DNA of 64,000 bases. Source: an uncultured Clostridium sp. (lineage in GTDB: Bacteria > Bacillota > Clostridia > TANB77 > CAG-508). The position numbers and the translations under genes are program-made. Every line of letters begins with the position of its first letter. Positions within the stretch are counted from its first letter, which is position 1. Positions 17,820-27,195 of this stretch are shown piece after piece. The notes below the pieces were generated by a model that was given only the letters and a program-made list of their open reading frames with translations, made no database searches and was not told the DNA's origin. The DNA is taken from positions 62,001 through 126,000 of the forward strand of contig CAJMJN010000001.1 of assembly GCA_905213875.1 (NCBI GenBank), written 5' to 3'.

Positions 17820-18863
17820 TTAATCTGTATAAGTTTCAGTTATTTCTATTTTTGACTTACCTTGTTTCATTTTAGGATCTTGTTTTAAAACAAGATTCAC
17901 ATCATATAACTCTTTAAGATTTTTGACATTTTCTTTTTTATGTCCAATAACATTATTAGCATCTACTGGATTTACGGTTACTTCTACTTCTTTTACTTTT
18001 ACATTTAATCTTTTAATTTTTTCAACAATTGCATCATACCACATTGCAGATTCCACAAGTTGTCTAAATGCTGGATGATATGGTCCTGCAACTACTTCAC
18101 TTTTTTCTGAGCCTGGTTCTGAAATTTCGTCTGTTGGTTGTAATCCAATTCGTATTATATCAATATTTTTATCATGAAATAATCTAACTATTTCTTTGCA
18201 TACTTCAACTGCTTGTACCACTGTTAATGGTTTATATGTTCCTTTTTCTAGTTCTTTTTCTAATGGCGTATTTTTTATTACTAAAACTGGATAAATTCTA
18301 ACCATTTTAGGTTTTAATTTTATTAGTTCTTTTGCTGTGTTTATTTCGTCTATTGTTGTACTTTCTGGTAATCCTACCATCATTTGTACACCTAGCCTAA
18401 ATCCATTCCATCTTATTAGTTTTGCAGCTCTTTTTACATCTTCAAAAGTATGTCCTCTATTAATTCTTTTTAAGATATAGTTATTTGAAGATTGAACACC
18501 TAATTCTATTGTTTTAACTTTGTATTTTTTTAATCTTTTTAAAATATTTTTGTCGATTGCATCAGGTCTTGTAGAAACTCTTATACTTGATACTTGTCCA
18601 CTTTTTACAAATTCACTTGCTACTTGTAATAGTCCTTCTTGTCTTTCTTCCTCTATTGCTGTAAAACTTTCTCCAAAAAAGGCTATTTCTATTTGTGCAT
18701 TTTCTTTGTCTATGCTTTTTAGGTAATTTTCTATTATTTCTTTTGCTTTTTCTTTTGTCATATTACTTTTTTGACCACTTATTGATTTTTGATTACAAAA
18801 TATGCAATCATTTGGACAACCTAAATGTGGTACAAATATTGGTATAATATACTGTTTTTTCAT
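17820..18863 (-). CDS. Elp3-like radical SAM protein
   Basis: 347 aa. The radical SAM cluster motif is GCPNDCIFCNQ (Cys-x3-Cys-x2-Cys) near residues 15-25, with the Elp3/MiaB/NifB-like barrel continuing (FFGESFTAI, ISTRPDAID-type strand, ELGVQS). A C-terminal KPKMVRIYPVLVIKNTPLE block matches bacterial Elp3-like proteins commonly encoded beside rnc. No acetyltransferase domain is fused. Function unproven; possibly RNA modification. It begins 16 bp after rnc and is probably cotranscribed. Confidence 0.85.
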   Translation of the reverse strand: MKKQYIIPIFVPHLGCPNDCIFCNQKSISGQKSNMTKEKAKEIIENYLKSIDKENAQIEIAFFGESFTAIEEERQEGLLQVASEFVKSGQVSSIRVSTRPDAIDKNILKRLKKYKVKTIELGVQSSNNYILKRINRGHTFEDVKRAAKLIRWNGFRLGVQMMVGLPESTTIDEINTAKELIKLKPKMVRIYPVLVIKNTPLEKELEKGTYKPLTVVQAVEVCKEIVRLFHDKNIDIIRIGLQPTDEISEPGSEKSEVVAGPYHPAFRQLVESAMWYDAIVEKIKRLNVKVKEVEVTVNPVDANNVIGHKKENVKNLKELYDVNLVLKQDPKMKQGKSKIEITETYTD

Positions 18864-18879
18864 AGATTACCTCTTTCTT

Positions 18880-19551
18880 TTATAAATTTTCCAATGCTTT
18901 TTTAGCAGCTTGCATTTGTGCTTCTTTTTTGCTTTTACCTTCCCCCTTAGCCAAGAACTTTCCATCACATTCAACTTGAGCTTCAAAAGTTTTATCATGG
19001 TCTGGCCCTTTTTCATTTGTTATTGTATATTTAATATTAACATCACCATTTACTTGAAGTTTTTCTTGTAATACGGTTTTATAATCTTTATCTCCTACGT
19101 GTTTTGTAGCTTCTTCAATTGGTTCTTTTAAATTCTCTACTATAAATTTTTCTACTGGTTCTATTCCACCATCTTTGTACATTGCAGCAATTACTGCCTC
19201 TACACTATCAGCTAATATTGCTGTTCTTTGCCTTTCACCTGTTTTAATTTCAGATTTCCCTAAATACAAAAAATCACTAAAATTATGCAATTTTGCTACT
19301 TGGTACAAGCTTTTTTCACATACTACTGTTGCTCTAACTTTAGTCATTTCTCCTTCTTTTAGTTTTGGATAATTATTATATATGTATTTACTAGATAAAA
19401 ATTCTAATATACTATCTCCTAAAAATTCTAGTTTCTCGTTACTTTCTACTCCATGTTCATATGCATAAGATGTGTGTGTTAATGCTTTTTTTAATAATGA
19501 TATATTTTTGAATTTATATCCTATTTCTTTTTCTAATATTTCTAAATTCAT
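18880..19551 (-). CDS. rnc: Ribonuclease III
   Basis: 223 aa from the ATG at 19551, 7 bp after AAGGTG; the GTG at 19560 overlaps that RBS. The N-terminal RNase III domain carries NEKLEFLGDSILEF (catalytic Glu/Asp) and a second acidic patch in ILADSVEAVIAAMY; the C-terminal dsRBD includes GEGKSKKEAQMQAAKKAL. It cleaves double-stranded RNA in rRNA processing and antisense turnover, relevant to the long hairpins and the antisense RNA in this window. Confidence 0.95.
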   Translation of the reverse strand: MNLEILEKEIGYKFKNISLLKKALTHTSYAYEHGVESNEKLEFLGDSILEFLSSKYIYNNYPKLKEGEMTKVRATVVCEKSLYQVAKLHNFSDFLYLGKSEIKTGERQRTAILADSVEAVIAAMYKDGGIEPVEKFIVENLKEPIEEATKHVGDKDYKTVLQEKLQVNGDVNIKYTITNEKGPDHDKTFEAQVECDGKFLAKGEGKSKKEAQMQAAKKALENL

Positions 19552-19724
19552 TATTTTCACCTTCTTTCACATATTACTATTATATACCATTTTCTGGATT
19601 TTGCAAGTAAAAGATACTTTTTTAGCAACAATTTCTAGGAGTTTTTTGTTGAAATATGTAGACATTAAAAACTTGTTATTATATAATAGATGTGTATAAA
19701 TTTATAAGGAGAGAGTATAAAGCT

Positions 19725-21152
19725 ATGTTAGATGATAAAAATTCTTATAATTATCAAGACAGAAACTTATCTGATGTCTTTAAAGAATTGCAAGAAATAA
19801 AAAATAATCCTCAAGCTCAACAAGCTTATTCAAAACAAGCTAGTAAAACAAAAAAAGTTCATTCTAGAACTACTAACATTAATAAGGTTAAGTCTAGTCC
19901 TAGTAATTTTATTTCTATGTTAAAATCTAAATCTGAGCAGAATAGTAGATCAGTTAAAACTAATGATTTAAAATTGTCTCAAATAATTACAGGTTGTGGA
20001 ATTGTAATTGTCTCAATGGCTATACTTTTCCCAAAAGATTTGTCATTTAAAGAAAGTTATGCAAAATCAGATACACAAGTTGCTGCTTCATATGAACTTA
20101 ATAGACATAGATTAAACATGCAATCTATTATTTCTGAAAATGCTGGCATGGATAGAGTTAAAGAACAAGTTGTTGAAGATAGAGATGTAGAATTTGAAAC
20201 AACTTATAGTGATAATGCATCTTTACCTAAGGGTGAGGAAGTTGTTAAACAAGAAGGTATCTTAGGAAAAGATAAAGTTACAGCAGTCAAAACTTATGAA
20301 AATGGTGAATTTGTAGAAGAAACTATTCTTGCAAAAGAAAAATTATCAGATCCTACTGCAAAAATAATAGATCGTGGTACATCTGAATTTTTAGCAAAAC
20401 ATAAAGTACATATTGGTGATACAATGTATTTTGTTGAGACAAGCAAATTAAAAGATAAAGCTGAAGACTCTGGTTCTGACTTAGCTGAAGTTAAAAAGAG
20501 TATAGATGTAAAATTGTTAGAATTACCTAGTGAAACTTGGGCAAAAGTTTCATTTGATGGAGTTGAAGGTTATATAAAAACTTCTAATCTAACATCTGCT
20601 TCAACTACACCTAATATTGTTGATAAAAATAGAGTTCAAAGAATTTTACTTAAAGTTAATATTGGAATGCAATTAAATAAAACAAGTGACTTAACATTAA
20701 GTGATTACAAAAAAATCTTTATAGGTTTATCTAATGATAAAAATAAGGTTTTTGAAAATAATTACAATGTATTTTACAATATGGAGAAAAAATACAATAT
20801 TAATGGTATTTTCTTAGCATCAATGGCTATACATGAAAGTGCTTGGGGAACCTCTCAAATTTCTCAAGATAAAAAGAATTTATTTGGTTATGGTTCTTAT
20901 GACTCAACGCCTTATGAATCTTCATTTGATTTTACAGATTATTCTGAAGGTATAGAAACAGTTGCAAAATCTTTAGTTAAATACTATTTAAATCCATCTG
21001 GAACTAAAATTTATGATGGAGAGTTAGCTGCTGGTTGGTATTATAATGGACCTACATTAGAGGGTGTAAATACTAGATATGCTAGTGATAGTGATTGGCA
21101 CAATAAAGTATTTAATTATATGCAAATGTTATATAATAGATTAGATTCTTAA
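19725..21152 (+). CDS. Membrane-anchored cell-wall glucosaminidase with G5 domain
   Basis: 475 aa from the ATG at 19725, 9 bp after GGAGAGAG. A cytoplasmic N-terminus leads to one membrane helix (~85-105), then a G5 domain (~150-220; SLPKGEEVVKQEGILGKDKV), an SH3-like region (~225-300), and a C-terminal glucosaminidase (~340-475; ASMAIHESAWGTSQIS with the catalytic Glu ~370, NLFGYGSYD). It cuts beta-N-acetylglucosamine linkages in peptidoglycan. Likely a cell-separation or spore-related autolysin. Confidence 0.88.
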   Translation: MLDDKNSYNYQDRNLSDVFKELQEIKNNPQAQQAYSKQASKTKKVHSRTTNINKVKSSPSNFISMLKSKSEQNSRSVKTNDLKLSQIITGCGIVIVSMAILFPKDLSFKESYAKSDTQVAASYELNRHRLNMQSIISENAGMDRVKEQVVEDRDVEFETTYSDNASLPKGEEVVKQEGILGKDKVTAVKTYENGEFVEETILAKEKLSDPTAKIIDRGTSEFLAKHKVHIGDTMYFVETSKLKDKAEDSGSDLAEVKKSIDVKLLELPSETWAKVSFDGVEGYIKTSNLTSASTTPNIVDKNRVQRILLKVNIGMQLNKTSDLTLSDYKKIFIGLSNDKNKVFENNYNVFYNMEKKYNINGIFLASMAIHESAWGTSQISQDKKNLFGYGSYDSTPYESSFDFTDYSEGIETVAKSLVKYYLNPSGTKIYDGELAAGWYYNGPTLEGVNTRYASDSDWHNKVFNYMQMLYNRLDS

Positions 21153-21174
21153 ATGTAAAGGAAATGATTAACAT

Positions 21175-22011
21175 ATGAAAAATTTTAATTTTAAGATAAA
21201 AAATGTAAAACTTGCATTTGCCATATTAATAATTATAGCTATAGTTTTGTTATTATTTTATTATATATTTATATTTTCTTCATTGGCTTCTAAGCATAAT
21301 TTTACTAACCAAATGATAGAAATAGCTGATGAGAATGAAAAAGCTGTTTTTGGCATTCAAAAAATATTTTTTTACAGTAGTGCCAATGCAGTCGATAATT
21401 CAGATAATCAATCATTAAGCAATATGTCTATTTCACAATTTTCTGATTTATCTATATATATTGATAATAGCTTATCTTCTAGTGATTTAACAGATGAAAA
21501 TACTATAAAGGAGTTGTATATTGATAATATTTCAATATCAACAAATTCTCAAACTGGAACAAAAATCCTTAATTACAAAAATCCTTTAAATTCTGGTAAA
21601 TATCAAGAAGTTGAGCAAGCCGAAAATAATAGAATTGATTTTAACATTATAAATACAAATAAAGAAAATGAAAGTAATGATTATGATAAACCAACATTTT
21701 ACTCAGACTGTTCAAATCCTATTTCTTTAGGATATTTATATAAAGATTTATTAACAAATTATTCTGTTTCAGATAATTCTAAAACTATTTCATTTAATGG
21801 AAAAGTTTTAAAAGAAGCAAATATTTCTTTAGAAGATATTACACCAACATTAAATTTCACAATACATATTGTTAATAATTCTGGCGAGAAATTTGCTTAT
21901 AACATGAATCTTACTGTTGATTTAAATGGTATTTATGATGGTTATTCATATAAAGGAAAAACTACATCAGGTACAGAATATCAATTTTTTAAAGAAATTA
22001 ATAATTTATAA
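21175..22011 (+). CDS. Unknown membrane-anchored extracytoplasmic protein
   Basis: 278 aa, not recognised. One N-terminal membrane helix (~13-35) is followed by a Ser/Asn/Asp-rich outer domain with no cysteine pair or enzyme motif that I can place. AAGGAAATG precedes the start by ~10 bp. It starts 22 bp after the glucosaminidase gene, so the two are probably cotranscribed and may act together at the cell wall. Confidence 0.7.
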   Translation: MKNFNFKIKNVKLAFAILIIIAIVLLLFYYIFIFSSLASKHNFTNQMIEIADENEKAVFGIQKIFFYSSANAVDNSDNQSLSNMSISQFSDLSIYIDNSLSSSDLTDENTIKELYIDNISISTNSQTGTKILNYKNPLNSGKYQEVEQAENNRIDFNIINTNKENESNDYDKPTFYSDCSNPISLGYLYKDLLTNYSVSDNSKTISFNGKVLKEANISLEDITPTLNFTIHIVNNSGEKFAYNMNLTVDLNGIYDGYSYKGKTTSGTEYQFFKEINNL

Positions 22012-22020
22012 ACTTTTAAT

Positions 22021-22077
22021 TAGTTTAATACATTTTTTATTCGTAACTCCCAGCTGCATAAAAAATATATTAAACTA
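22021..22077. repeat. Long-armed hairpin, family B, short copy
   Basis: 19-bp arms (22021-22039 and 22059-22077) with one mismatch that is a G-U pair on the minus-strand RNA; 19-nt loop containing CGTAACTC. Arms and loop start resemble the 4601-4715 element, as if its middle were deleted. Confidence 0.55.
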
Positions 22078-22099
22078 GAAAAAATATCTAATAATTAAT

Positions 22100-22140
22100 A
22101 AAAACCGGAAGAAATATAAAATATTTCCTCTGGTTTTATT
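22100..22140. terminator. Bidirectional terminator
   Basis: Stem aaaaccggaagaaatat/atatttcctctggtttta lies between the convergent 278-aa gene and the YhgE/Pip gene, with A- and T-rich flanks on both sides. Confidence 0.7.
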
Positions 22141-22147
22141 GTTTCTA

Positions 22148-24187
22148 TTAAGAATTGCTACTTTCGGTTTTGTTTTCCTTTTTTTGTTTGATATATTCAA
22201 TACCTACTACAATTGCTACAAATACTATTAAAATTCCTATTAGTACTCCTGCATTTTGCCATACCATTCCACTGTCTGTTTTAATTATTGCTTCTTTTAT
22301 TAATCTAATACTATAATTCATTGGCATAAATGCATATATGTTTTGGAAGAATTTTGGCACTGTTTCTATTGGGAATGTTCCTCCACTTGCCGCTAATTGT
22401 AATACCAATAATAAGATACATAAGAATTTTCCTACATCTGCAAGATTTTCTATCAAGAATAATATTATACTTGTAAATGTCATTGATATTAGCATACATG
22501 TTCCATAATATAAAGCCATATTAGTTACACTATAACCTAGTCCTAATTTTAATATAAATCCTAATACTACACCTTGTGCTGCCGCGATTACCATATACAT
22601 TGCTGTACGTAAGTATGGATTTTTTGCATTTTTACTCATTATTTTAAATCTGTTTTCTGGGTCATTATATAACATTACTAATGCTATTAATCCACCAACC
22701 CATAATGATATAGACATAAAGTATGGCGCAAATCCTAATCCATATGATGTTATCTTACCATAGTCTGATTCTTCTACTTTTACAGGTTCTTTTACATATG
22801 TATCTAAACCATCTAATTTGCTTAGTTCTGATTTTGTATCTGCAATTCCATTATTAATTTCATTTTCAAATGTTTTTGTTCCTTCTAATAATGTATTACT
22901 TCCTTCATATGCTTGGTTTGCTCCGCTATTTACTTGATTAATTCCATCTTTTACTTGTTTAGAACTTGTGCTTAATGTAGTTAATCCATCTTGTAATGAA
23001 GTGCTTCCTTCTTTAGCTGTTGCTAAACCTTGTTTTAATTCTAGCATTCCTGTATTTAAGCTTTGTATTCCTGATGATAATTCACTTAATTTTGATGTTT
23101 GGCTAGATAAAGTTTTTATACTAGTATTTAATTTGCTAGCTCCTGCTTTTAATTCGCTACCTTTTGTTTCTAATGTTTGTAATCCTGATAAATCAACTGA
23201 TGATGAACTCATACTTTTTAATGTTGCCATTGCTTGTTGAAAATTTGCATCATTCATTGCTTCTGGATGTTGTGCTAAATATGCTTGTAAACTTGTTCCT
23301 AATGTTGTGGCTTGTGTTTTTGTTGTAGCAACTGAACTTTTTACTTTTGAAACTGCTCCACTTACACCATCTACATATGCTGATACACTTGAATTTAATG
23401 TATTTGCTCCACTTGCAAGGGCTTCTACTCCGCTACCTAATTTCGAAAAATCTTTTGTACTTTCAGCTAATTTGCTTGTTCCTGCATATAATGTATCTGC
23501 TCCACTTTGTAATTTTGCAAGTCCACTATTTAGGTCTGTACTTCCTTTTGATGCACTATCGACACCTTTGTCAAATGTTTGATAACTTGTAGCTAATGTA
23601 TTTGTTCCATCTTTTAGAGTTCCCAATCCACTATTTAATTCTGATGTACCTGATGCTAATTGTGTTGCACCATCTGCTATTTCTTGCATTTTATCTGGTA
23701 CACTTCTTAATTCATCAGCTAATGTAGTAACTACTTTTTGAACTACTTGACCTTTTACTTCTTTTTCCACTGAATTTACTACTTGATTTATCATTTGTGA
23801 TGCTAAGTAGTTATTTTTTTGGTTTGGTGAATATGTTATTGTTGCCATTTGCCTATCACTATTTGCTGCATTATTTAATGTTTTAGTAAAATCTTTTGGA
23901 ATAGTAATTGTTGCATAATAATCTTGATTTACTAATCCTTTTTGAGCTTCATCTGAATTTTTTAATTCTTTTATTGTCATAACATCTTTATCTTCTAGAG
24001 TTTTTACTAATTCATTCCCAATGTTGTCATTTCCATCACCTTCATCTAAATTGACAATCGCAATTTTCATGTCTTTTAAGTTACCATATGGATCCCAGAA
24101 TGCTTTTAAATAGAAAAAGCTATACATTACTGGAATAATTATTATAGCTATTATGATAACCCATTTCATAATTTTTTTCTTATCCAT
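22148..24187 (-). CDS. YhgE/Pip-family membrane protein
   Basis: 679 aa. One N-terminal helix (~8-27), then AIVNLDEG and the large extracytoplasmic loop with heptads such as LASGTSELNSGLGTLKDG, and five to six C-terminal helices (~470-665) of ABC-2-transporter type. The family includes Pip (phage infection protein) and YhgE; proposed roles are in export or envelope integrity, including as a subunit of ESX/T7-type systems, but none is certain. Strong RBS AGAAGGAGTG. It is divergent from a TetR gene that probably controls it. Confidence 0.88.
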   Translation of the reverse strand: MDKKKIMKWVIIIAIIIIPVMYSFFYLKAFWDPYGNLKDMKIAIVNLDEGDGNDNIGNELVKTLEDKDVMTIKELKNSDEAQKGLVNQDYYATITIPKDFTKTLNNAANSDRQMATITYSPNQKNNYLASQMINQVVNSVEKEVKGQVVQKVVTTLADELRSVPDKMQEIADGATQLASGTSELNSGLGTLKDGTNTLATSYQTFDKGVDSASKGSTDLNSGLAKLQSGADTLYAGTSKLAESTKDFSKLGSGVEALASGANTLNSSVSAYVDGVSGAVSKVKSSVATTKTQATTLGTSLQAYLAQHPEAMNDANFQQAMATLKSMSSSSVDLSGLQTLETKGSELKAGASKLNTSIKTLSSQTSKLSELSSGIQSLNTGMLELKQGLATAKEGSTSLQDGLTTLSTSSKQVKDGINQVNSGANQAYEGSNTLLEGTKTFENEINNGIADTKSELSKLDGLDTYVKEPVKVEESDYGKITSYGLGFAPYFMSISLWVGGLIALVMLYNDPENRFKIMSKNAKNPYLRTAMYMVIAAAQGVVLGFILKLGLGYSVTNMALYYGTCMLISMTFTSIILFLIENLADVGKFLCILLLVLQLAASGGTFPIETVPKFFQNIYAFMPMNYSIRLIKEAIIKTDSGMVWQNAGVLIGILIVFVAIVVGIEYIKQKKENKTESSNS

Positions 24188-24372
24188 TTTTACACTCCTT
24201 CTTTCTTTTTATATTAAAACAAAATAAATAGGCTTTTTATTAAAAACCTTTTCGTCATACTTCTCTCTATTTATTATTATAAATTGATTTTAGGATTTTG
24301 CAACTACACTTTAATCTCTTTTGTTAGTTTTTCTACATTTTAACTATATTGTATATACATTTGTATATTATC

Positions 24373-24401
24373 TTTACAAGTGTATAAAAACGAGTTATAA
24401 T
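24373..24401 (+). promoter_or_regulatory. Promoter of the second tetR gene
   Basis: TTTACA (24373-24378), 17-bp spacer, TATAAT (24396-24401). Just upstream, ATACAAATGTAT-type palindromic sequence (around 24352-24368) in the divergent region is a candidate TetR operator. Confidence 0.7.
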
Positions 24402-24436
24402 CTTTTTTGAAAAATAAATTAAAAGAGGTAGTATAG

Positions 24437-25000
24437 ATGAAAGATTTAAGAGTACAAAGAACATACATTTTATTAAAAGAGGCTTTTTTTAAATTACTAG
24501 CTAAAAAGCCTTTCGAAGAAATCAAAGTTAATGACATATGTAATCTTGCTATGATACATAGAACAACTTTTTATCATCATTTTCAAGATAAATATGATTT
24601 ACTAGAATTTTGCATTCAAGATGTTGAACAAGAATTAGTAACTAATATAACTAAAAAAAGTTATCAAAATATTCAAGAATTTTATTCTAATTTAGTAACT
24701 AGTTTATTAGAGTATATAGCTGATAAAAAAGATGTTTTTGTTAATATTTTAAAACATAATTCTAAAAGTTCTTTAACTGAAGTATTTTTAAATACTTGTG
24801 TTAATTACATATCTTCTAGGTTAAAAAAGGAATATCAACAAGGGATTTATCCTATTGCAGATATAGATGTTATATCTCATTTTTATTCAGGGGCTGTTCT
24901 TTCAACCATTGTATGGTGGCTTGAGTCTAATAGTTCTATGTCTGAAGCTGAACTTTGTGATATGATTATTAATTTAATTTTTAAAGTTCCTAAGAAATGA
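24437..25000 (+). CDS. TetR/AcrR-family regulator (YhgD/DhaS-like)
   Basis: 187 aa. The N-terminal HTH is IKVNDICNLAMIHRTTFYHHF, with the HRTTFYHHF recognition helix typical of the YhgD/DhaS subgroup. The C-terminal ~120 aa is a helical effector domain ending with SHFYSGAVLSTIVWWLE, also typical. It is divergent from the YhgE/Pip gene, its usual partner in Firmicutes, so it likely regulates it. RBS AAAAGAGG. Confidence 0.9.
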   Translation: MKDLRVQRTYILLKEAFFKLLAKKPFEEIKVNDICNLAMIHRTTFYHHFQDKYDLLEFCIQDVEQELVTNITKKSYQNIQEFYSNLVTSLLEYIADKKDVFVNILKHNSKSSLTEVFLNTCVNYISSRLKKEYQQGIYPIADIDVISHFYSGAVLSTIVWWLESNSSMSEAELCDMIINLIFKVPKK

Positions 25001-25044
25001 AAAAAACGATAAAATGCTAATTTTTAACATTTTATCGTTTTTTA
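25001..25044 (+). terminator. Intrinsic terminator of the second tetR gene
   Basis: Stem aaaaaacgataaaatg/cattttatcgtttttt followed by T; immediately abuts the att-like repeat at 25042. Confidence 0.85.
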
Positions 25045-25056
25045 TTGGAGGCGACA
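25042..25056. other. Putative attachment site: copy of the tRNA-Cys 3' end
   Basis: ttattggaggcgaca is identical to 28062-28076, which is the 3' end of tRNA-Cys (minus) plus its downstream flank. No tRNA exists at this copy. Placement downstream of the tRNA's 3' end is what integration at a tRNA end leaves behind. Confidence 0.45.
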
Positions 25057-25183
25057 GTCAGGTTGAGTGTATCCTGTATTCCTCTTGTATTCTGTACTTT
25101 TGTGTTGAAAAAACCTTATTTTAACACATTTTTAACCCAATAATTATTTTATATAACATATTGTAACACACTCTAAAAATTCA

Positions 25184-25213
25184 TTGACAAATAATTTAAT
25201 TAGGGTGTATAAT
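25184..25213 (+). promoter_or_regulatory. Strong sigma-A promoter of a small antisense RNA
   Basis: Consensus TTGACA (25184-25189), 18-bp spacer, consensus TATAAT (25208-25213). No protein is encoded downstream on plus before a terminator. Confidence 0.8.
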
Positions 25214-25219
25214 ATAGAT

Positions 25220-25306
25220 AGAAAATGAGAACACAAATAATGTGTGTTACCTAAAAAGTTAAGTATACACCGCTAGCTCTGTGAAAGCGTATGTGGTGTA
25301 TTTTTT
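25220..25306 (+). ncRNA. Putative type I antitoxin RNA
   Basis: From the perfect promoter upstream, a ~85-nt RNA would end at a hairpin with arms atacacc/ggtgtat (25265-25271, 25295-25301) and a T-run. It converges on, and would overlap, the 3' end of the 35-aa hydrophobic peptide mRNA on minus. This is the geometry of type I toxin-antitoxin pairs described in Clostridioides difficile. Confidence 0.6.
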
Positions 25307-25412
25307 ATTGTTGCTTATTTGATAGTATTATGTATATAACACTTAATAAGGCAACGTTTATAGTTATTGAAATCATAAATCCTATTATTAAGAACATTAA
25401 AAAATCTAACAT
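25305..25412 (-). CDS. 35-residue hydrophobic peptide, putative type I toxin
   Basis: 35 aa beginning MLDFLMFLIIGFMISI and ending LSNKQQ: one membrane helix with a short polar tail. A very strong Shine-Dalgarno GGAGGTGG lies 7 bp before the ATG. Size, composition and the converging small RNA match type I toxins that depolarise the membrane. A TATAAT on minus (25502-25497) is a possible promoter. Sequence identity to a named toxin was not recognised; a holin-like or regulatory peptide is an alternative. Confidence 0.6.
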   Translation of the reverse strand: MLDFLMFLIIGFMISITINVALLSVIYIILSNKQQ

Positions 25413-25427
25413 ATAAACACCACCTCC

Positions 25428-25780
25428 AATCTCTCAACTATTGTTGAGGAATTAAAGGTAACACCCACATCTGCTTTTATCTCATTTCCTATGTAAATTA
25501 TATTACAACATTTTTCTATAAAAAACAAGCGAACATTACAAACTTTTGCAAATTATTAATGCCTATCATTGTATCATATAAAATGTAATATTCATTAAGT
25601 AGTCTTAATATACTTCCCAAAATTCTTAAATATAGTTCCAAAATCATTTTATTTAGAAATACAACAAATTATACATCTATATACTAAAATTGAAAATAAG
25701 TTCTTTAAAAGATTTAATAATAATTATATATATTATAGTTTTTACTGTATATTCATTAATATATATTTTGAGATTATATT
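25428..25780. other. Intergenic stretch, toxin leader side
   Basis: Contains the CTCAAC/GTTGAG hairpin (~25433-25449) in the likely toxin 5' leader and a minus TATAAT at 25502-25497. The rest is AT-rich without a supportable gene or repeat. Confidence 0.45.
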
Positions 25781-26983
25781 TTAAAATGGCAAATCTGCAA
25801 AGTCGGTATTATATTTTTCTAATCTTCCTTGTAAATTTTGTTTTATTATTTCTCGTTGTTTATAGTTACAATTATTTAACCAATCAATACTTTGTAATAT
25901 TAAAGAAGTTGGAATAGTATAAATGTCATAACATTCGCCATCATATTGATTCCATCCAGTTGAGCTTTCGTTTACCTTTACCACTTTCCCAAAAAAGCAT
26001 TCAGCAAAGTCCTTATTATTTAGTACTTTATCTTCTAGACAATATTTTACTGAAATAGCTTCTAATTTTTGAATAATTACATTTATTTCATTGACGTTTG
26101 TACCATATTCAACGCTTTCAATTGTTTCATCTAATTTTTCAACAATTTCTTTATAAATATCCTTTTCATCTTGACTAAAAATAGCCTTATTCCTAAGTTC
26201 TTTTTCAGACATTTTGTTTTGTACTTCAGCAAATGAATTTATTCTATTTGAAACATTATATTCTATCATTTCATTAAGTACGGAGAAATATCTAAAGTTT
26301 TTTATATTATTTTCTTCAATTATTTGTTTAATTAATTGACCTACAAAATAGATTTCAGTTTTATTATTATAAATTGGTTCATTATCATCTCTAGTATTCA
26401 TTTCACTTGGTAGATTTGCAATCCAATTATTTTTATATAAAGTTAATGGGCTTACATTATTATCTGTAGAATATCTTTTTCCAAATCCAAAATCAATTAT
26501 TTTCACAATACCATTTGAATTAATAAGAATATTATTGCTTCTTATATCACGATGGCACAGTTTATGTTGTTCCAAATAACAAAATCCACTTATTATTTGT
26601 TCAAAAATATTATTAAGTGTTTCCGTATTATTTCCTATATATTCATTTAAACTTTTAGCATTTTCAACATATTCCATAATTATATAGCCTACTTGTTCAT
26701 TTGGATATATATAATTATTATATATTCTTACAATATTCGGATGAACAATTTTATTTAAAATTTTTACTTCAGAAATAAATTTATCAAAATATCGTTTTTT
26801 TTCGTTAGTATCGGTTATAGTTATACTAGGTTCATACTTCTTACAGGCATATAATTCATCAATAATTTCATCTTTAATTAAAACTGTTCTTGAAAAAGAA
26901 CCTGCCCCTAGATTTTGAATAAATTTATAGTCTTTAGCTCTTATAAACGGTATTATATCCCCAGATTTTAATTCTTTTTTCAT
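25781..26983 (-). CDS. Hanks-type Ser/Thr protein kinase
   Basis: 400 aa. Kinase domain ~18-270: LGAGSFSRTVL glycine loop, YACKKY (Lys48 region), HRDIRSNNILI catalytic loop (~145-155), IDFGFGKRY (DFG). There are no membrane helix and no PASTA domains, so this is a soluble stand-alone kinase unlike PrkC. The C-terminal ~130 aa are unrecognised. RBS AGGGGG. It sits in the tRNA-Cys-bounded island, where lone kinases may serve in defence or regulation; that role is inference only. Confidence 0.85.
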   Translation of the reverse strand: MKKELKSGDIIPFIRAKDYKFIQNLGAGSFSRTVLIKDEIIDELYACKKYEPSITITDTNEKKRYFDKFISEVKILNKIVHPNIVRIYNNYIYPNEQVGYIIMEYVENAKSLNEYIGNNTETLNNIFEQIISGFCYLEQHKLCHRDIRSNNILINSNGIVKIIDFGFGKRYSTDNNVSPLTLYKNNWIANLPSEMNTRDDNEPIYNNKTEIYFVGQLIKQIIEENNIKNFRYFSVLNEMIEYNVSNRINSFAEVQNKMSEKELRNKAIFSQDEKDIYKEIVEKLDETIESVEYGTNVNEINVIIQKLEAISVKYCLEDKVLNNKDFAECFFGKVVKVNESSTGWNQYDGECYDIYTIPTSLILQSIDWLNNCNYKQREIIKQNLQGRLEKYNTDFADLPF

Positions 26984-27195
26984 ATTTTTCCCCCTATTTT
27001 ATTTATATATCATAGATATTTCTTTTTTTCAATATACTACATATATAAGTCATGTATAATTTATGATATGATCACGGGAGTTTGACAGTTTTAAATTCAA
27101 AAAATCATTAAAAGCATTGAAATGTGTTACAAAATATGATATATTATTTTGGTAGATAATAAAACTGACAATACGTAAAAAATAGGAGGAAAATT

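Noticed and set aside
25690..25917. 75-codon hydrophobic plus-strand frame
   Set aside because: It starts at TTG with no RBS and its second half is antisense to the kinase C-terminus; hydrophobicity follows from AT-rich antisense sequence.
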